Source: Clostridia bacterium (GTDB lineage: Bacteria > Bacillota > Clostridia > UBA1381 > UBA9506). Taken from it: a stretch of 64,000 bases of DNA. The stretch covers positions 27,254 through 91,253 of the forward strand of contig JAFQBK010000013.1 in NCBI GenBank assembly GCA_017399695.1, read 5' to 3'. The translations under genes and the position numbers were made by a program. Under the pieces are notes generated by a model. It was given only the letters and a program-made list of their open reading frames with translations. It ran no database searches and was not told the origin of the DNA. This document shows, piece by piece, positions 34,701 to 43,900 of the stretch (its first letter is position 1; each line of letters begins with the position of its first letter).

Positions 34701-35245
34701 TTCTGAATTTCGTGAGAGGTACGGAAACCGTCGAAGAAGTGAAGGAACGGAACACGGCCCTTAATTGCAGCTAAGTGTGCAATACCACCCAAGTCCATTG
34801 TTTCCTGAACACTACCGGAAGCAAGCATTGCAAAACCGGTCTGACGGCAAGCCATAACGTCCTGATGGTCACCGAAAATGGAGAGTGCGTGTGCAGCGAT
34901 TGCACGAGCACTTACATGGAATACTGCCGGAAGCAGCTCACCAGCCATTTTATACATATTCGGGATCATCAGAAGAAGACCCTGAGATGCGGTAAAGGTT
35001 GTTGTGAGTGCACCAGCCTGCAAGGAGCCGTGAACAGCACCTGCAGCACCTGCCTCGGACTGCATTTCGCAGACATCAACAGTCTGACCAAAAATGTTTT
35101 TCTGGCCCTTAGCACTCCACTCATCTACATACTCAGCCATCGTAGATGAAGGAGTAATCGGATAGATTGATGCAACTTCCGTAAACGCATAGGCGTTATG
35201 GGCAGCGGCATAGTTACCATCCATGGTTTTCATTTTTTTTGCCAT
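31730..35245 (-). CDS. nifJ: Pyruvate:ferredoxin (flavodoxin) oxidoreductase, single-chain
   Basis: Oxidatively decarboxylates pyruvate to acetyl-CoA, reducing ferredoxin; a core enzyme of strict anaerobes. The single polypeptide of 1171 residues fuses all domains. N-terminal pyrimidine-binding part YPITPSSTMAEYVDEW; middle ferredoxin domain with two 4Fe-4S motifs, CIQCNQCSLVCP near 692 and CAGCGVCVETCP near 741; proximal cluster Cys in CAGCGETPY near 808; C-terminal TPP site with GGDGWAYDIGYGGLDH and DTEVYSNTGGQ. GAGGAGG lies 7 nt before the ATG at 35245. Monocistronic with its own promoter and terminator, consistent with high expression. Confidence 0.98.
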   Translation of the reverse strand: MAKKMKTMDGNYAAAHNAYAFTEVASIYPITPSSTMAEYVDEWSAKGQKNIFGQTVDVCEMQSEAGAAGAVHGSLQAGALTTTFTASQGLLLMIPNMYKMAGELLPAVFHVSARAIAAHALSIFGDHQDVMACRQTGFAMLASGSVQETMDLGGIAHLAAIKGRVPFLHFFDGFRTSHEIQKVEVMDYDDLAKLVDYDAIKEFKDRALNPEHPVLRGTAQNPDIYFQGREAANKYYEAIPDIVADYMKEISKITGREYKPFNYYGAPDAERVIVAMGSACEAIEETVDYLNAKGEKVGVIKVHLYRPFSSKYFFDVLPKTVKKIAVLDRTKEPGSLGEPLYLDICNLFYGKADAPVIVGGRYGLGSKDTTPTQIAAVYKNLEADTPKNGFTIGIVDDVTNLSLPLGEKINAAPEGTTRCKFWGFGSDGTVGANKDAIKIIGDNTDLYAQAYFDYDSKKSGGVTMSHLRFGKKPIKSTYLLDEADYIACHKPSYIYQYDVLEGLKKGGTFLLNCVWSPDELEEKLPANVKRYLAENEINFYIINAVDVAVKVGLGSNRINMVTQGAFFKLSEVIPFEEAVVLIKDAIKRTYGKKGDEIVNMNCNAVDGAIDALVKIDVPASWKDAKDEAKADDANRPEFVKKIADPVNAQQGNKLPVSTFVGIEDGTFEQGTARYEKRTIAVKVPEWIPENCIQCNQCSLVCPHATIRPFLLTEEEAAKAGYAVKDANGPQFKGYKFRIQVSPRDCAGCGVCVETCPAKEKALVMKPVDEMVEKEAANWDYSMGLDIRDNLVDKTSIKGSQFAQPLLEFSGACAGCGETPYIKLITQLFGDRMLVANATGCTSIWGGSAPSMPYCKNKEGKGPAWANSLFEDNAEFGLGMVLAVKKVRNTLKARMEEAIEAGVDAKIADAFKAWIAGMDDAEASKKAAADIAELLKTADLSSAAMKEINERQDYLIKRSNWAFGGDGWAYDIGYGGLDHVIASGEDINIFVVDTEVYSNTGGQSSKSTPTAAVAKFAASGKRTKKKDLGMIATTYGYVYVAQIALGANMAQAIKAIKEAEAYPGPSLIIAYAPCINHGIKVGMANTIKEEKKAVEAGYWHLWRYDPQLKDEGKNPFILDSKEPTGSVREFMQGENRYLLLARSFPTIADQLFDKAEKDLLERYENYKRMARD

Positions 35246-35281
35246 TGTATTTCCTCCTCGTTCAAATTGCATCTTTTGCAA

Positions 35282-35655
35282 CCTGATAATATTTTAACAA
35301 ACGATACGCATAAATGAAAGTATTTATGCCATACAGAATTTATTGTACCATACTTCTTATCAAATTTCAAATATTATTTAAAAAAATTTACATTTCTAAA
35401 ATGACCTGTTACGGAAAAATATTTAAAAAACAATACCGACATTGCTTTCGCAACGCCGGCACGGTTTATGGTACTATATGAAAGGGGGGGGTAGGTAAAC
35501 TTATGAGTATATATCTTCTCGGTACTTATTGTACTACAAAAAAAGGCGTTTGTAAATAGTTATTTTGAAAAAAATTTAACTTTTTTCGAAATTTTTTCCG
35601 TTTTTTCTGTAAAAATTGTATGATCCGTATTTTTTGAGCTTCATTTTGACATTTT
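35282..35655. other. AT-rich gap upstream of PFOR, no confirmed gene
   Basis: It holds the PFOR promoter (35342-35370) and a tract of eight G at 35484-35491. A possible 18-codon frame follows the G tract (35503-35559). Nothing else is recognised, and the right part is A/T homopolymer-rich. Confidence 0.5.
35342..35370 (-). promoter_or_regulatory. Promoter of the PFOR gene
   Basis: Minus strand TTGAAA, 17-nt spacer, TACAAT, giving a leader of about 90 nt. Confidence 0.7.
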
Positions 35656-35659
35656 TCCC

Positions 35660-36160
35660 TCATCGGCACTCTAACACCGGACGCAGCACTCTCGCCCACT
35701 CCTCGGTCAGGCGCTCCAGGGTAAATTGAGCATTTGCGGGACTGGTGGACGGAAGGCAGATGGTCGGAACTTCATAATGCCTCGGCGCAAATTTTTGATA
35801 AATTTCCTCCGACTTTTTTCCATTAAAGCACAAAAGCCGGATATCCGCCTCGTGAAAAATCGGCGATAAATCGTTGGCAATCGGATGGGTAATCGAGCTA
35901 TCCGCCGAGCCAACGATCTCACAGGATGCCAATGAATCCCAAAGCGCGATATGGTGCGAAAGCAAAAGCGTCTTTTTTTCCTCAATGCTCGTCGGCACGT
36001 TTTCCTTTAAGATTGCCGCAAGCACCCGCCAAAATCGATTCTGCGGATGCCCGTAAAAAAAGTTTTGCTCTCTCGACTTCACCGACGGAAAGGAACCTAA
36101 AATAAGCACCCTGCTTTCCTTATTATATAAAGGTCCAAACGGATGTGAAATCTGCGGCAT
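35660..36160 (-). CDS. DNA-deoxyinosine (hypoxanthine-DNA) glycosylase, UDG superfamily
   Basis: Base-excision repair enzyme predicted to remove hypoxanthine from deaminated adenine. 166 residues. The N-terminus SHPFGPLYNKESRVLILGSFPSVKS has the active-site loop GSFPS typical of this branch, followed by FFYGHPQNRFWRVLA. LPSTSPANAQF replaces the HPSPLS loop of Ung. The ATG at 36160 has AAAGGAG about 9 nt upstream; a TTG one codon earlier is open. It follows leuS after a terminator, so it may be read through or have a weak own promoter. Confidence 0.87.
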   Translation of the reverse strand: MPQISHPFGPLYNKESRVLILGSFPSVKSREQNFFYGHPQNRFWRVLAAILKENVPTSIEEKKTLLLSHHIALWDSLASCEIVGSADSSITHPIANDLSPIFHEADIRLLCFNGKKSEEIYQKFAPRHYEVPTICLPSTSPANAQFTLERLTEEWARVLRPVLECR

Positions 36161-36176
36161 CAACTCGCACTCCTTT

Positions 36177-36229
36177 CCATAAAAAAGGAGCTATAACAAA
36201 ACGAAATCATTTTGCTATAACTCCTTTCA
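36177..36229 (-). terminator. Terminator after leuS
   Basis: Minus strand AAAGGAGTTATAGCAAAA pairs with TTTTGTTATAGCTCCTTT (two G-U pairs) and is followed by T. It starts 4 nt after the leuS stop. Confidence 0.8.
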
Positions 36230-36232
36230 GAA

Positions 36233-38644
36233 TTATCTTACAACAATATTTACTAATTTACCCGGAACGCAAATAACCTTGACAATCGTCTTTCCGTCAA
36301 TCAGTTTCTTCACCGTATCATTTTCCAATACCGCTTGTTCCATTTCCTCTTTGGAAAGGTTTGCGGAAATCATAATGCGGTCTTTAACCTTGCCGTTAAT
36401 CTGTGCGACAATCTCGACGACATCGTCAACCGTCTTTGCCTCATCATAGGTCGGCCAGCTTGCCTCGTTAAGACATCCCTCAAAGCCGGCTCTTTCCCAC
36501 ATTTCCTCCGTAATATGCGGAGCGGTCGGGTTTAAGAGCAAGAGGAAGGTGCGCATCTCGCCGCGGGTAATCGAGCCTTTTTTATACACATCATTGACGA
36601 GCGCCATTAAGGTTGCGATTGCGGTATTGAACTTCATGCGCTCAATATCCTCGGTCACCTTTTTCACCGTCTTATGCATCGTGCTTTCTAAATCTTCAGA
36701 ATAATCTTCCTCATCGCTTAAGAATTCCTGCATATTCCATACGCGCTCCATAAAGCGGTAACAACCCTTGACACCATTAATAGACCACGGGGTCGACTGG
36801 TCGAACGCACCGATAAACATTTCATAGGTACGGAAGGTATCTGCGCCAAAGGATTCTACCATATCATCGGGGTTAACGACATTGCCGCGGGACTTGGACA
36901 TCTTCTCGTTGTTTTCGCCCAGAATCATACCGTGGGAGGTACGCTTTTTGTACGGCTCCGGCGTGGAAACCACACCGATATCAAATAATACCTTGTGCCA
37001 GAAACGGGAATACAGAAGATGGAGAGTCGTGTGCTCCATGCCGCCGTTATACCAGTCAACCGGCATCCAGTAGTCAATATTTTCTTTCGAAGCAATTGCA
37101 TCGGAATTGTTCGGGTCAATATAGCGGAGATAATACCACGAAGAGCCTGCCCACTGCGGCATCGTATCCGTCTCACGTTTTGCCGGTGCGCCGCACTTCG
37201 GACAAGTGGTATTCACCCAATCGGTCATTTTAGCAAGCGGAGATTCGCCATTTTCGCCCGGCTCAAAGTTGTCGGTTTCCGGCAAGGTCAGCGGAAGTTC
37301 ATGCTCATCGAGCGGCACCCAACCGCACTTATCACACCATACCAGCGGAATCGGCTCACCCCAGTAGCGCTGACGGGAGAAGACCCAGTCACGCAGCTTG
37401 TAATTGACCTTTTTCGTTCCGATATGGTTCTTTTCGAGGTATTCAATCATTGCAGAAATTGCATCTTTTACTTCTTTCCCATCCAAAAATCCGGAGTTAA
37501 CCATCTTACCGCTTGCGGTATCGGTATATGCCTCTTTCTGCACATCCTCGCCACCGGCAACAACCTCAATAATCGGCATGCCGAATTTTTTAGCAAACTC
37601 CCAGTCACGCTCATCGTGCGCCGGAACCGCCATAATCGCACCTGTACCGTAGCTCATCAGTACATAGTCGGAAATCCAGATTGGGATTTCGCGACCATTG
37701 ACCGGATTGATAGCATTCAGACCATCGAGCATTACGCCGGTCTTATCCTTTGCCATTTCCGTACGCTCAAACTCGGATTTTCTTGCCGCCTGCGTGCGGT
37801 ATTCCACTGCTTCGGCATAGTTTTTGATTTTCTCTTTATATTTTTCCACGAACGGATGCTCAGGGCTTAAAACCATATAAGTTGCACCGAACAGGGTGTC
37901 CGGACGGGTGGTATAGACACGGATGGAATCCTCGGTGCCTGCGACCTTAAAGTCAAGCTCTGCGCCCTCGGAGCGACCAATCCAGTTTTTCTGCTGTGTT
38001 TTGACCTTTTCTATGTACTCAAGGTCATCTAAGTCATCAATCAGACGCTGTGCATACTCGGTAATTTTCAGCATCCACTGGCTCTTATTGCGCTGTACAA
38101 CTTCGCTGCCGCAACGCTCACAAACGCCGCCGACAACCTCTTCATTGGCAAGACCAACCTTACAGGAGGTACACCAGTTAATCGGCATTTCCTGCTTGTA
38201 TGCTAAGCCCTTCTTAAAGAGCTGCAGGAAAATCCACTGCGTCCATTTATAGTAGTTTTCATCCGTGGTATTGATTTCTCTGGACCAGTCAAAGGAGAAA
38301 CCGATGCTCTGGAGCTGACGCTTAAAGTTTGCCACATTGTCAGCCGTGACCAATCTCGGATGAATTTTATTTTTGATTGCAAAGTTTTCCGTCGGAAGAC
38401 CAAAGGCATCCCAGCCAATGGGGTATAATACATTATATCCCTCTAATCTCCGTTTACGCGCTAAAATATCAAGCGCGGTATAGCTTCGGGGATGACCTAC
38501 GTGCAGACCGTGCGCCGACGGGTAGGGAAACTCCACGAGTGCATAAAACTTCGGCAGGGTTTTGTCGTCCTTTGTCTTAAAGGTCTCTTCCGAGTACCAT
38601 TTGTCCTGCCATTTTTTCTCTATGTTCTTAAACTGATAATCCAT
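36233..38644 (-). CDS. leuS: Leucyl-tRNA synthetase
   Basis: Charges tRNA-Leu with leucine. At 803 residues it has the bacterial length. The class I signatures are present: HVGH at 48-51 in [15 protein letters not shown], and KMSKS near 580 in [12 protein letters not shown]. The editing insertion (CP1) and the zinc-type CDKCG and CPKCGAP motifs lie between. The C-terminal tail ends [20 protein letters not shown] lies 9 nt before the ATG. It is the last gene before the terminator of an operon starting with the DivIVA-like gene. Confidence 0.98.
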   Translation of the reverse strand: MDYQFKNIEKKWQDKWYSEETFKTKDDKTLPKFYALVEFPYPSAHGLHVGHPRSYTALDILARKRRLEGYNVLYPIGWDAFGLPTENFAIKNKIHPRLVTADNVANFKRQLQSIGFSFDWSREINTTDENYYKWTQWIFLQLFKKGLAYKQEMPINWCTSCKVGLANEEVVGGVCERCGSEVVQRNKSQWMLKITEYAQRLIDDLDDLEYIEKVKTQQKNWIGRSEGAELDFKVAGTEDSIRVYTTRPDTLFGATYMVLSPEHPFVEKYKEKIKNYAEAVEYRTQAARKSEFERTEMAKDKTGVMLDGLNAINPVNGREIPIWISDYVLMSYGTGAIMAVPAHDERDWEFAKKFGMPIIEVVAGGEDVQKEAYTDTASGKMVNSGFLDGKEVKDAISAMIEYLEKNHIGTKKVNYKLRDWVFSRQRYWGEPIPLVWCDKCGWVPLDEHELPLTLPETDNFEPGENGESPLAKMTDWVNTTCPKCGAPAKRETDTMPQWAGSSWYYLRYIDPNNSDAIASKENIDYWMPVDWYNGGMEHTTLHLLYSRFWHKVLFDIGVVSTPEPYKKRTSHGMILGENNEKMSKSRGNVVNPDDMVESFGADTFRTYEMFIGAFDQSTPWSINGVKGCYRFMERVWNMQEFLSDEEDYSEDLESTMHKTVKKVTEDIERMKFNTAIATLMALVNDVYKKGSITRGEMRTFLLLLNPTAPHITEEMWERAGFEGCLNEASWPTYDEAKTVDDVVEIVAQINGKVKDRIMISANLSKEEMEQAVLENDTVKKLIDGKTIVKVICVPGKLVNIVVR

Positions 38645-38670
38645 CTTCTAAACTCCTTTTCCTCTTTCTA

Positions 38671-39030
38671 TTAAAGCTCACTCAAAAGTCCGGACACATC
38701 GACCTCTTCAGCATCCGCCCATAACTTTTCAAGCGCATAAAACTCTCTTGTTTCCTGATAGAATACGTGACAAATCACATCGCCGTAATCCATTAAAATC
38801 CAGTTCAGGCCCTGCTTGCCCTCTTTTTTTACCAGGGACTCACCAAGCTCATCCATCTTCTCCTCCACGCTGTCGGCAAGTGCCTTGACCTGTGTGGTGG
38901 ACTGTGCGGAGCAGATAATGAAATAATCTGCCAAAATGGTTAAATCCGAAACCGAAAGCACCCGGATATCGTCTGCTTTTTTGCTGTCTAAGACATCCAC
39001 GATTTTTTCCATCTTTTCTCTCGCTGTCAT
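38671..39030 (-). CDS. rsfS: Ribosome silencing factor RsfS
   Basis: Binds ribosomal protein uL14 and blocks subunit joining when nutrients are scarce. 119 residues. The core fold is recognisable from DIRVLSVSDLTILADYFIICSAQSTTQVKALAD and from GKQGLNWILMDYGDVICHVFYQETREFYALEKLW. It overlaps the upstream yqeK by 4 nt and is followed by leuS after 26 nt, the standard nadD-yqeK-rsfS arrangement. Confidence 0.95.
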   Translation of the reverse strand: MTAREKMEKIVDVLDSKKADDIRVLSVSDLTILADYFIICSAQSTTQVKALADSVEEKMDELGESLVKKEGKQGLNWILMDYGDVICHVFYQETREFYALEKLWADAEEVDVSGLLSEL

Positions 39031-39617
39031 ATCATCACCCTCTCCTTTTCCTCTACCAGTTTTTGATAAAATGCCAAGGTGTCCAGCGATTGCTTATGGA
39101 CATCCTTGCCTTGACTTTTTACATGTGCGATACAAGACTCGAGCGCGCGGAGCGTCGCAAGGTCAAGATCGATTTCCGAAAGTCTGCGCAGTTCAGCTAG
39201 TGCCGGAAATTCCTTTCGGGTCGGTTCTATAAAATCTGCCAGATACAAAATTTTTTCTAAAAGTGTCATATCCGGTCTGCCCAGGGTATGATACCGGATG
39301 GCATCCAAAACCTCTCCATCCGTCACACCGTACTCCGTTTCAGCTAACTTCGCGCCTAAGTCTGCGTGTATCAGCGACCGATGCGTCAGCTTCACGGGGT
39401 CCAGCGGCACGCCAAGGGCTGCGCACATCTCGGGCATAATCGCCTTGTCGATATCCTTTGCACAATCGTGCAAGAGACCGGAAAGCCGCGCTTTTTCTAC
39501 ATCGGCACCGTATCGTTCTGCCAGCTTTACTGCCGTTTCCATCACGCCCAGCGAATGATTGTAGCGGCGCTCGGAAAGCGTTTCCTTCAGCTTTTGTTCC
39601 ATTGCGATGAGTTCCAT
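39027..39617 (-). CDS. yqeK: YqeK-family HD hydrolase (bis(5'-nucleosyl)-tetraphosphatase)
   Basis: HD-domain protein; the family hydrolyses diadenosine tetraphosphate symmetrically. 196 residues with the metal-binding set RRYNHSLGVMETA, LLHDCAKD, LTHRSLIHADLGA and RYHTLGRPDMTLLEKILYLADFIEP. AAAGGAG lies 7 nt before the ATG at 39617. Sits between nadD and rsfS, a conserved order in Bacillota. Confidence 0.93.
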   Translation of the reverse strand: MELIAMEQKLKETLSERRYNHSLGVMETAVKLAERYGADVEKARLSGLLHDCAKDIDKAIMPEMCAALGVPLDPVKLTHRSLIHADLGAKLAETEYGVTDGEVLDAIRYHTLGRPDMTLLEKILYLADFIEPTRKEFPALAELRRLSEIDLDLATLRALESCIAHVKSQGKDVHKQSLDTLAFYQKLVEEKERVMI

Positions 39618-39638
39618 CCCTCTGCTCCTTTATCCCGT

Positions 39639-40238
39639 CTAGTCTTTGTAAAGCTGATGCTCATTGATATATTCTGAAATCACATCCGGCACCAGCGCAC
39701 CGATATCCTCACCGCGGTATGCAAGCGCCCGAATCTGCGTGGATGAAATATCCACTGCCATATCAGAAAAATAAAACACTCTTGGCGGCACTTCGTCGCC
39801 GGAAAACAGGGACAAAAGCTCGGCTTTTTCCGTATCCGGTCGGGAAAGCACCACGAAATGAACCATCTCCAAAAGCTCACGGTAATGCCACCAGGTCGGC
39901 AAATCGCGGAACGAGTCCGCGCCGATGACGAAAAACAGTTCATCCTCCGGGTAGCACTCCTTAAAATACCGAATCAAATCCACCGAATACGCAGGACCTT
40001 CTTTTTGGATTTCATAGTCAGATACCAAAAAGCCTTCCTTCCCCGCAAAAACCAGTTCCGTCATCCGAAGCCTGTGCTCTTTATCCGCCACCTTTTTCTT
40101 CGATTTATGCGGAGGGTCGCCCGCAGGAACTAAAATCACGGTGTCCAGAGAAAGTCTCTTTTTTGCCTCACAGGCAACCCGAAGATGCCCATTGTGAACG
40201 GGGTCAAAGGTTCCGCCAAATATTCCGATTCTTGCCAT
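39639..40238 (-). CDS. nadD: Nicotinate-nucleotide adenylyltransferase
   Basis: Adenylates nicotinate mononucleotide in NAD biosynthesis. 199 residues. The nucleotidyltransferase motif GIFGGTFDPVHNGH is at the N-terminus. VPAGDPPHKSKK, FVIGADSFRDLPTWW and the C-terminal DISSTQIR (the second signature) are intact. The ATG at 40238 has GAGG about 11 nt upstream; a GTG four codons earlier overlaps the ribosome site. It follows yhbY by 15 nt. Confidence 0.96.
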   Translation of the reverse strand: MARIGIFGGTFDPVHNGHLRVACEAKKRLSLDTVILVPAGDPPHKSKKKVADKEHRLRMTELVFAGKEGFLVSDYEIQKEGPAYSVDLIRYFKECYPEDELFFVIGADSFRDLPTWWHYRELLEMVHFVVLSRPDTEKAELLSLFSGDEVPPRVFYFSDMAVDISSTQIRALAYRGEDIGALVPDVISEYINEHQLYKD

Positions 40239-40253
40239 ACGGCGTTTCACCTC

Positions 40254-40541
40254 TTAAATTTCGATGGTTTTATGGTCCTTCGATGCACGGTAAAGCACGA
40301 TGCGCGAACCTATCGTCTGCACCGGCTCCGCGCCAAGCTCTTCACACAAGACAGAAAGTGTTTCTTTCGGGTCTAAAAACGAGCTGTCTAAAATATGGAT
40401 TTTAATCAGCTCTCTTGCTTCTAATGCATCATCTAGCTGCTTGATTAAATTATCGCCCACGCCGTCTTTTCCAATCTGGAAAATGGTCGGGATGGGATTT
40501 GCAAGGCCCCGAAGTTTTGCTCTTTGTTTGCTGGTAATCAT
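40254..40541 (-). CDS. yhbY: YhbY-family CRM-domain RNA-binding protein
   Basis: Small ribosome-assembly-associated RNA-binding protein, 95 residues, a single CRM domain. The N-terminal TSKQRAKLRGLANPI and the central FQIGKDGVGDNLIKQLDDALEARELIKI, with IGSRIVLYR at the end, match the family. It lies 3 nt after the DivIVA-like gene and before nadD. Confidence 0.94.
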   Translation of the reverse strand: MITSKQRAKLRGLANPIPTIFQIGKDGVGDNLIKQLDDALEARELIKIHILDSSFLDPKETLSVLCEELGAEPVQTIGSRIVLYRASKDHKTIEI

Positions 40542-40544
40542 CGT

Positions 40545-40733
40545 CTACTCCTCTATCTGCTTTTTAAGGTCTTTTATAGCGCGGCGCAGCTCTTTATTTT
40601 CCTCGCGCAAAGCGGCGATTTCCTCATCCTTTTCCGAGAGCTCCCTGGCGTAATTTGCCGACAGTTTTTCCACATAGGAAAGCACGTCTTCGCGCCGAAA
40701 TCCAAATAAGGAATGTCCGAAACCCTCTGCCAT
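40545..40733 (-). CDS. Small DivIVA-like coiled-coil protein
   Basis: 62 residues. The N-terminal FGFRREDVLSYVEKLS resembles the start of DivIVA/GpsB proteins, which bind curved membrane. The rest is a heptad-type coiled coil (ELSEKDEEIAALREENKELRRAIKDLK). GAGGGG lies 6 nt before the ATG at 40733; the longer frame has no ribosome site. First gene of the yhbY-nadD-yqeK-rsfS-leuS operon, directly behind a consensus promoter. The link to division or cell-pole scaffolding is inference. Confidence 0.78.
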   Translation of the reverse strand: MAEGFGHSLFGFRREDVLSYVEKLSANYARELSEKDEEIAALREENKELRRAIKDLKKQIEE

Positions 40734-40784
40734 AAAATTCCCCTCGTTTCTTTTTCTCATAGTATTGCCAATATATATTATAAT

Positions 40785-40813
40785 ATTATATTACTCTTCT
40801 TTTCGATTGTCAA
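40785..40813 (-). promoter_or_regulatory. Full-consensus promoter of the DivIVA-like to leuS operon
   Basis: Minus strand TTGACA, 17-nt spacer, TATAAT: a perfect sigma-A promoter about 50 nt before the first start codon. Divergent from the dnaE promoter. Confidence 0.85.
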
Positions 40814-40844
40814 TTCTATTTCCTGCGTTGTTTGTAGAAAAATG

Positions 40845-40873
40845 TTGATTTTTTTTGCTAGGCAAGATACAAT
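40845..40873 (+). promoter_or_regulatory. dnaE promoter
   Basis: TTGATT, 17-nt spacer, TACAAT, about 40 nt before the dnaE ATG. Confidence 0.75.
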
Positions 40874-40912
40874 AGAGATAAATGAACTTGTAAAAATACA
40901 GGAGGGAAACCC

Positions 40913-43900
40913 ATGAGCTTTGCGCATCTGCACGTGCATACCGAATACAGCTTCTTAGACGGTGCCTGCCGCATCGAGCCGCTGCTTGCCCACGCAAAAG
41001 AGCTGGGTATGACTGCCATGGCAATCACCGACCACGGTGGGATGTACGGGATCATTGACTTTTATAAAAAGGCAAAAGATGCTGGCATTAAGCCGATTAT
41101 CGGTTGCGAGGTCTATACCGCCGGACGCGATATGCTGGACTTTACTCACGAGCGCGGCAACCGCACGGGACATTTGGTTTTGCTTGCGAAAAACAACACC
41201 GGCTACCGCAATCTGATTCAGATGGTTTCCCGTGGATATACCGAGGGCTTCTACTATAAACCCCGTGTGGATTTTGAAGAAATCAAAAAGCACGCAGAGG
41301 GACTTATCTGCCTTTCCGCCTGCCTTGCCGGAGATATTCCCCACGCCATTATGGAGGATGACATCGCCGGCGCGCGAAAGAAAATTGAGGACTATATCGC
41401 CGTGTTCGGCAAAGAGAATTTCTATCTTGAAATCCAGGACCACGGCATCCCCGAACAGAAAAAAGTGAACCGCACGCTGATGGAACTGGCAAAAGAATAT
41501 GGTCTCGGACTGGTTGCCACCAATGACGTGCATTACATAAAAAAAGAGGACGCTAAATATCAAGACTTAATGCTCTGTATTCAGACCAACGCAAAGGTCA
41601 AAGACGAGGACCGCATGCGCTTTGAGACGGATGAGTTTTACCTAAAGAGTGAAATGGAAATGCGCGCGCTCTTTTCCTCCGTTCCTGAAAGCCTTGAAAA
41701 CACCCAGAAAATAGCGGAAGAGTGTAACGTTGAGTTCGAGTTTGGAAAGCTCCACCTGCCCAAATTCCCCGTACCGAATGATGAGGATTCTTTCTCCTAT
41801 TTGTCCCGTCTTGCAAATGAAGGTCTCGTTGCGCGATACGGCGAGGATAACCAAGAGGCGAAAGACCGCCTTGACTATGAACTGGGTGTCATCCGCTCGA
41901 TGGGCTATGTCGATTACTTCCTCATTGTCTGGGATTTTATCAAGTTTGCCAAAGACCACGACATCCCTGTCGGTCCGGGGCGTGGCAGTGCCGCTGGAAG
42001 TATCGTTGCCTACTGCCTGCGCATCACCGATATTGACCCGCTTCGTTTTTCACTCCTGTTTGAGCGTTTCTTAAACCCCGAGCGTGTCAGTATGCCTGAT
42101 ATTGATGTCGATATCTGCAACGAAAACCGGCAGAAAGTCATTGACTATGTGGTCGAGAAATACGGCAGAGACCGCGTCACACAGATTATTACCTACAACA
42201 CGATGAAAGCAAAGGCGGCGGTGCGCGATGTCGGTCGGGTACTGGATGTCCCCTATGCCGATACCGATGCCATCGCAAAAATGATTCCCTTTGACCTTAA
42301 AATGACGATTGATAAAGCGCTTGAAATCAGTTCTGACCTGAAAGAACGCTATGATGCCGACCCCACCGTGCGCGAACTGATTGACGATGCACGGGCGTTA
42401 GAGGGGTTGGTCCGGAACGCAGGAACACACGCTGCAGGCGTCGTGATCTCCAAAGACCCCTTAACCGACCATATTCCGCTTCAGGTCAATGATGATGTGG
42501 TCACCACGCAGTTCCCGATGGGTACGGTGGAAGAACTCGGACTTCTCAAAATGGACTTTTTGGGTCTTCGGAATCTTTCCATCATTCAGGAGGCAGTCAA
42601 AATTATCAAAGCCTCTACCGGAAAAACCATTGAACTCGACAAAATTAACCTCGCAGAACCCGGGGTATACGAAATGCTCTCCCGCGGCGAATCCGAGGGT
42701 GTATTCCAGTTAGAGAGCGGCGGCATGCGCTCCTTTATGAAAGAATTAAAGCCGGAAAGCATCGAGGATATCATTGCAGGTATCTCTCTTTACCGCCCCG
42801 GACCGATGGAGCAGATTCCTCGCTATATTCAAAACAAAAATCATCCGGATCAGGTTTCCTACAAGCATCCGCTCTTAGAGCCGATTTTGGATGTCACCTA
42901 CGGCTGTATGGTCTATCAGGAGCAGGTTATGCAGATTGTGCGTGACCTCGGCGGTTACTCGATGGGACGTGCAGATTTAGTGCGCCGTGCGATGTCAAAA
43001 AAGAAGCACGATGTGATGACCGAGGAACGCAAAAACTTCATTTATGGACAGACGGATAAAGACGGAAATGTGCTGATTGAGGGTGCGATTCGCCGCGGCG
43101 TTTCCGAGTCTGTAGCAAATGCCATCTTTGACGAAATGATGGACTTTGCAAGCTATGCCTTTAACAAGTCCCACGCCGCAGCCTATGCGATGGTTACCTA
43201 TCAGACCGCATACTTAAAGCATTTTTATCCGGCGCAGTATATGGCGGCACTGCTTTCGAGTGTCCTCGATGTGCCTGAAAAAATTGCCCGCTATACCTTA
43301 GACTGCAACCGTATGGGCATCCGCATCCTGCCGCCCGACATCAATGAAAGCCGCAGTGGATTTACAGTTTCGGGAAATGATGTGCGTTTTGGTCTTGCCG
43401 TCATCAAAAATATCGGTGTCGGCTGTATCGACTCCATCTGCGCCGAGCGCGACCGTGATGGCGCATTCAAAAGCTATGATGATTTTGTCAAGCGCACCGC
43501 GCATCTTTCCGTGTCCAAGCGTGTGCACGAAAACCTGATTAAATCGGGTGCGTTTGATGCTTTGGGAGAAAAACGCTCCCAGTTACTTTCTGCGTATGAG
43601 TCGATGATTGATGCCGCACAGGAAGACAAAAAGCGGAATTTAGACGGTCAGATGTCGCTCTTTGGCGAGGCGGAAGTATTAGAGACCGCCGTGCGCTACC
43701 CCGACGTCCCCGAATTCCCGTTAAAAAGACTGCTTGCCATGGAAAAGGAATGTATCGGTTTTTATATTTCCGGTCATCCGCTCGATGAGTACCGGAACGA
43801 AATCAATCAGTTCGCCTCTATCGGCATTTTGGATATCTTATCGCTTGCCTCGGGCGAAACGGAGGAGGAACTGCCCGACATCTATGACGGCGCGGAGGTG

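Noticed and set aside
35503..35559. An 18-codon frame after a G8 tract (MSIYLLGTYCTTKKGVCK)
   Set aside because: It has a G-rich stretch that could act as a ribosome site, but no promoter, no known peptide pattern and no export gene nearby. Too short to support.
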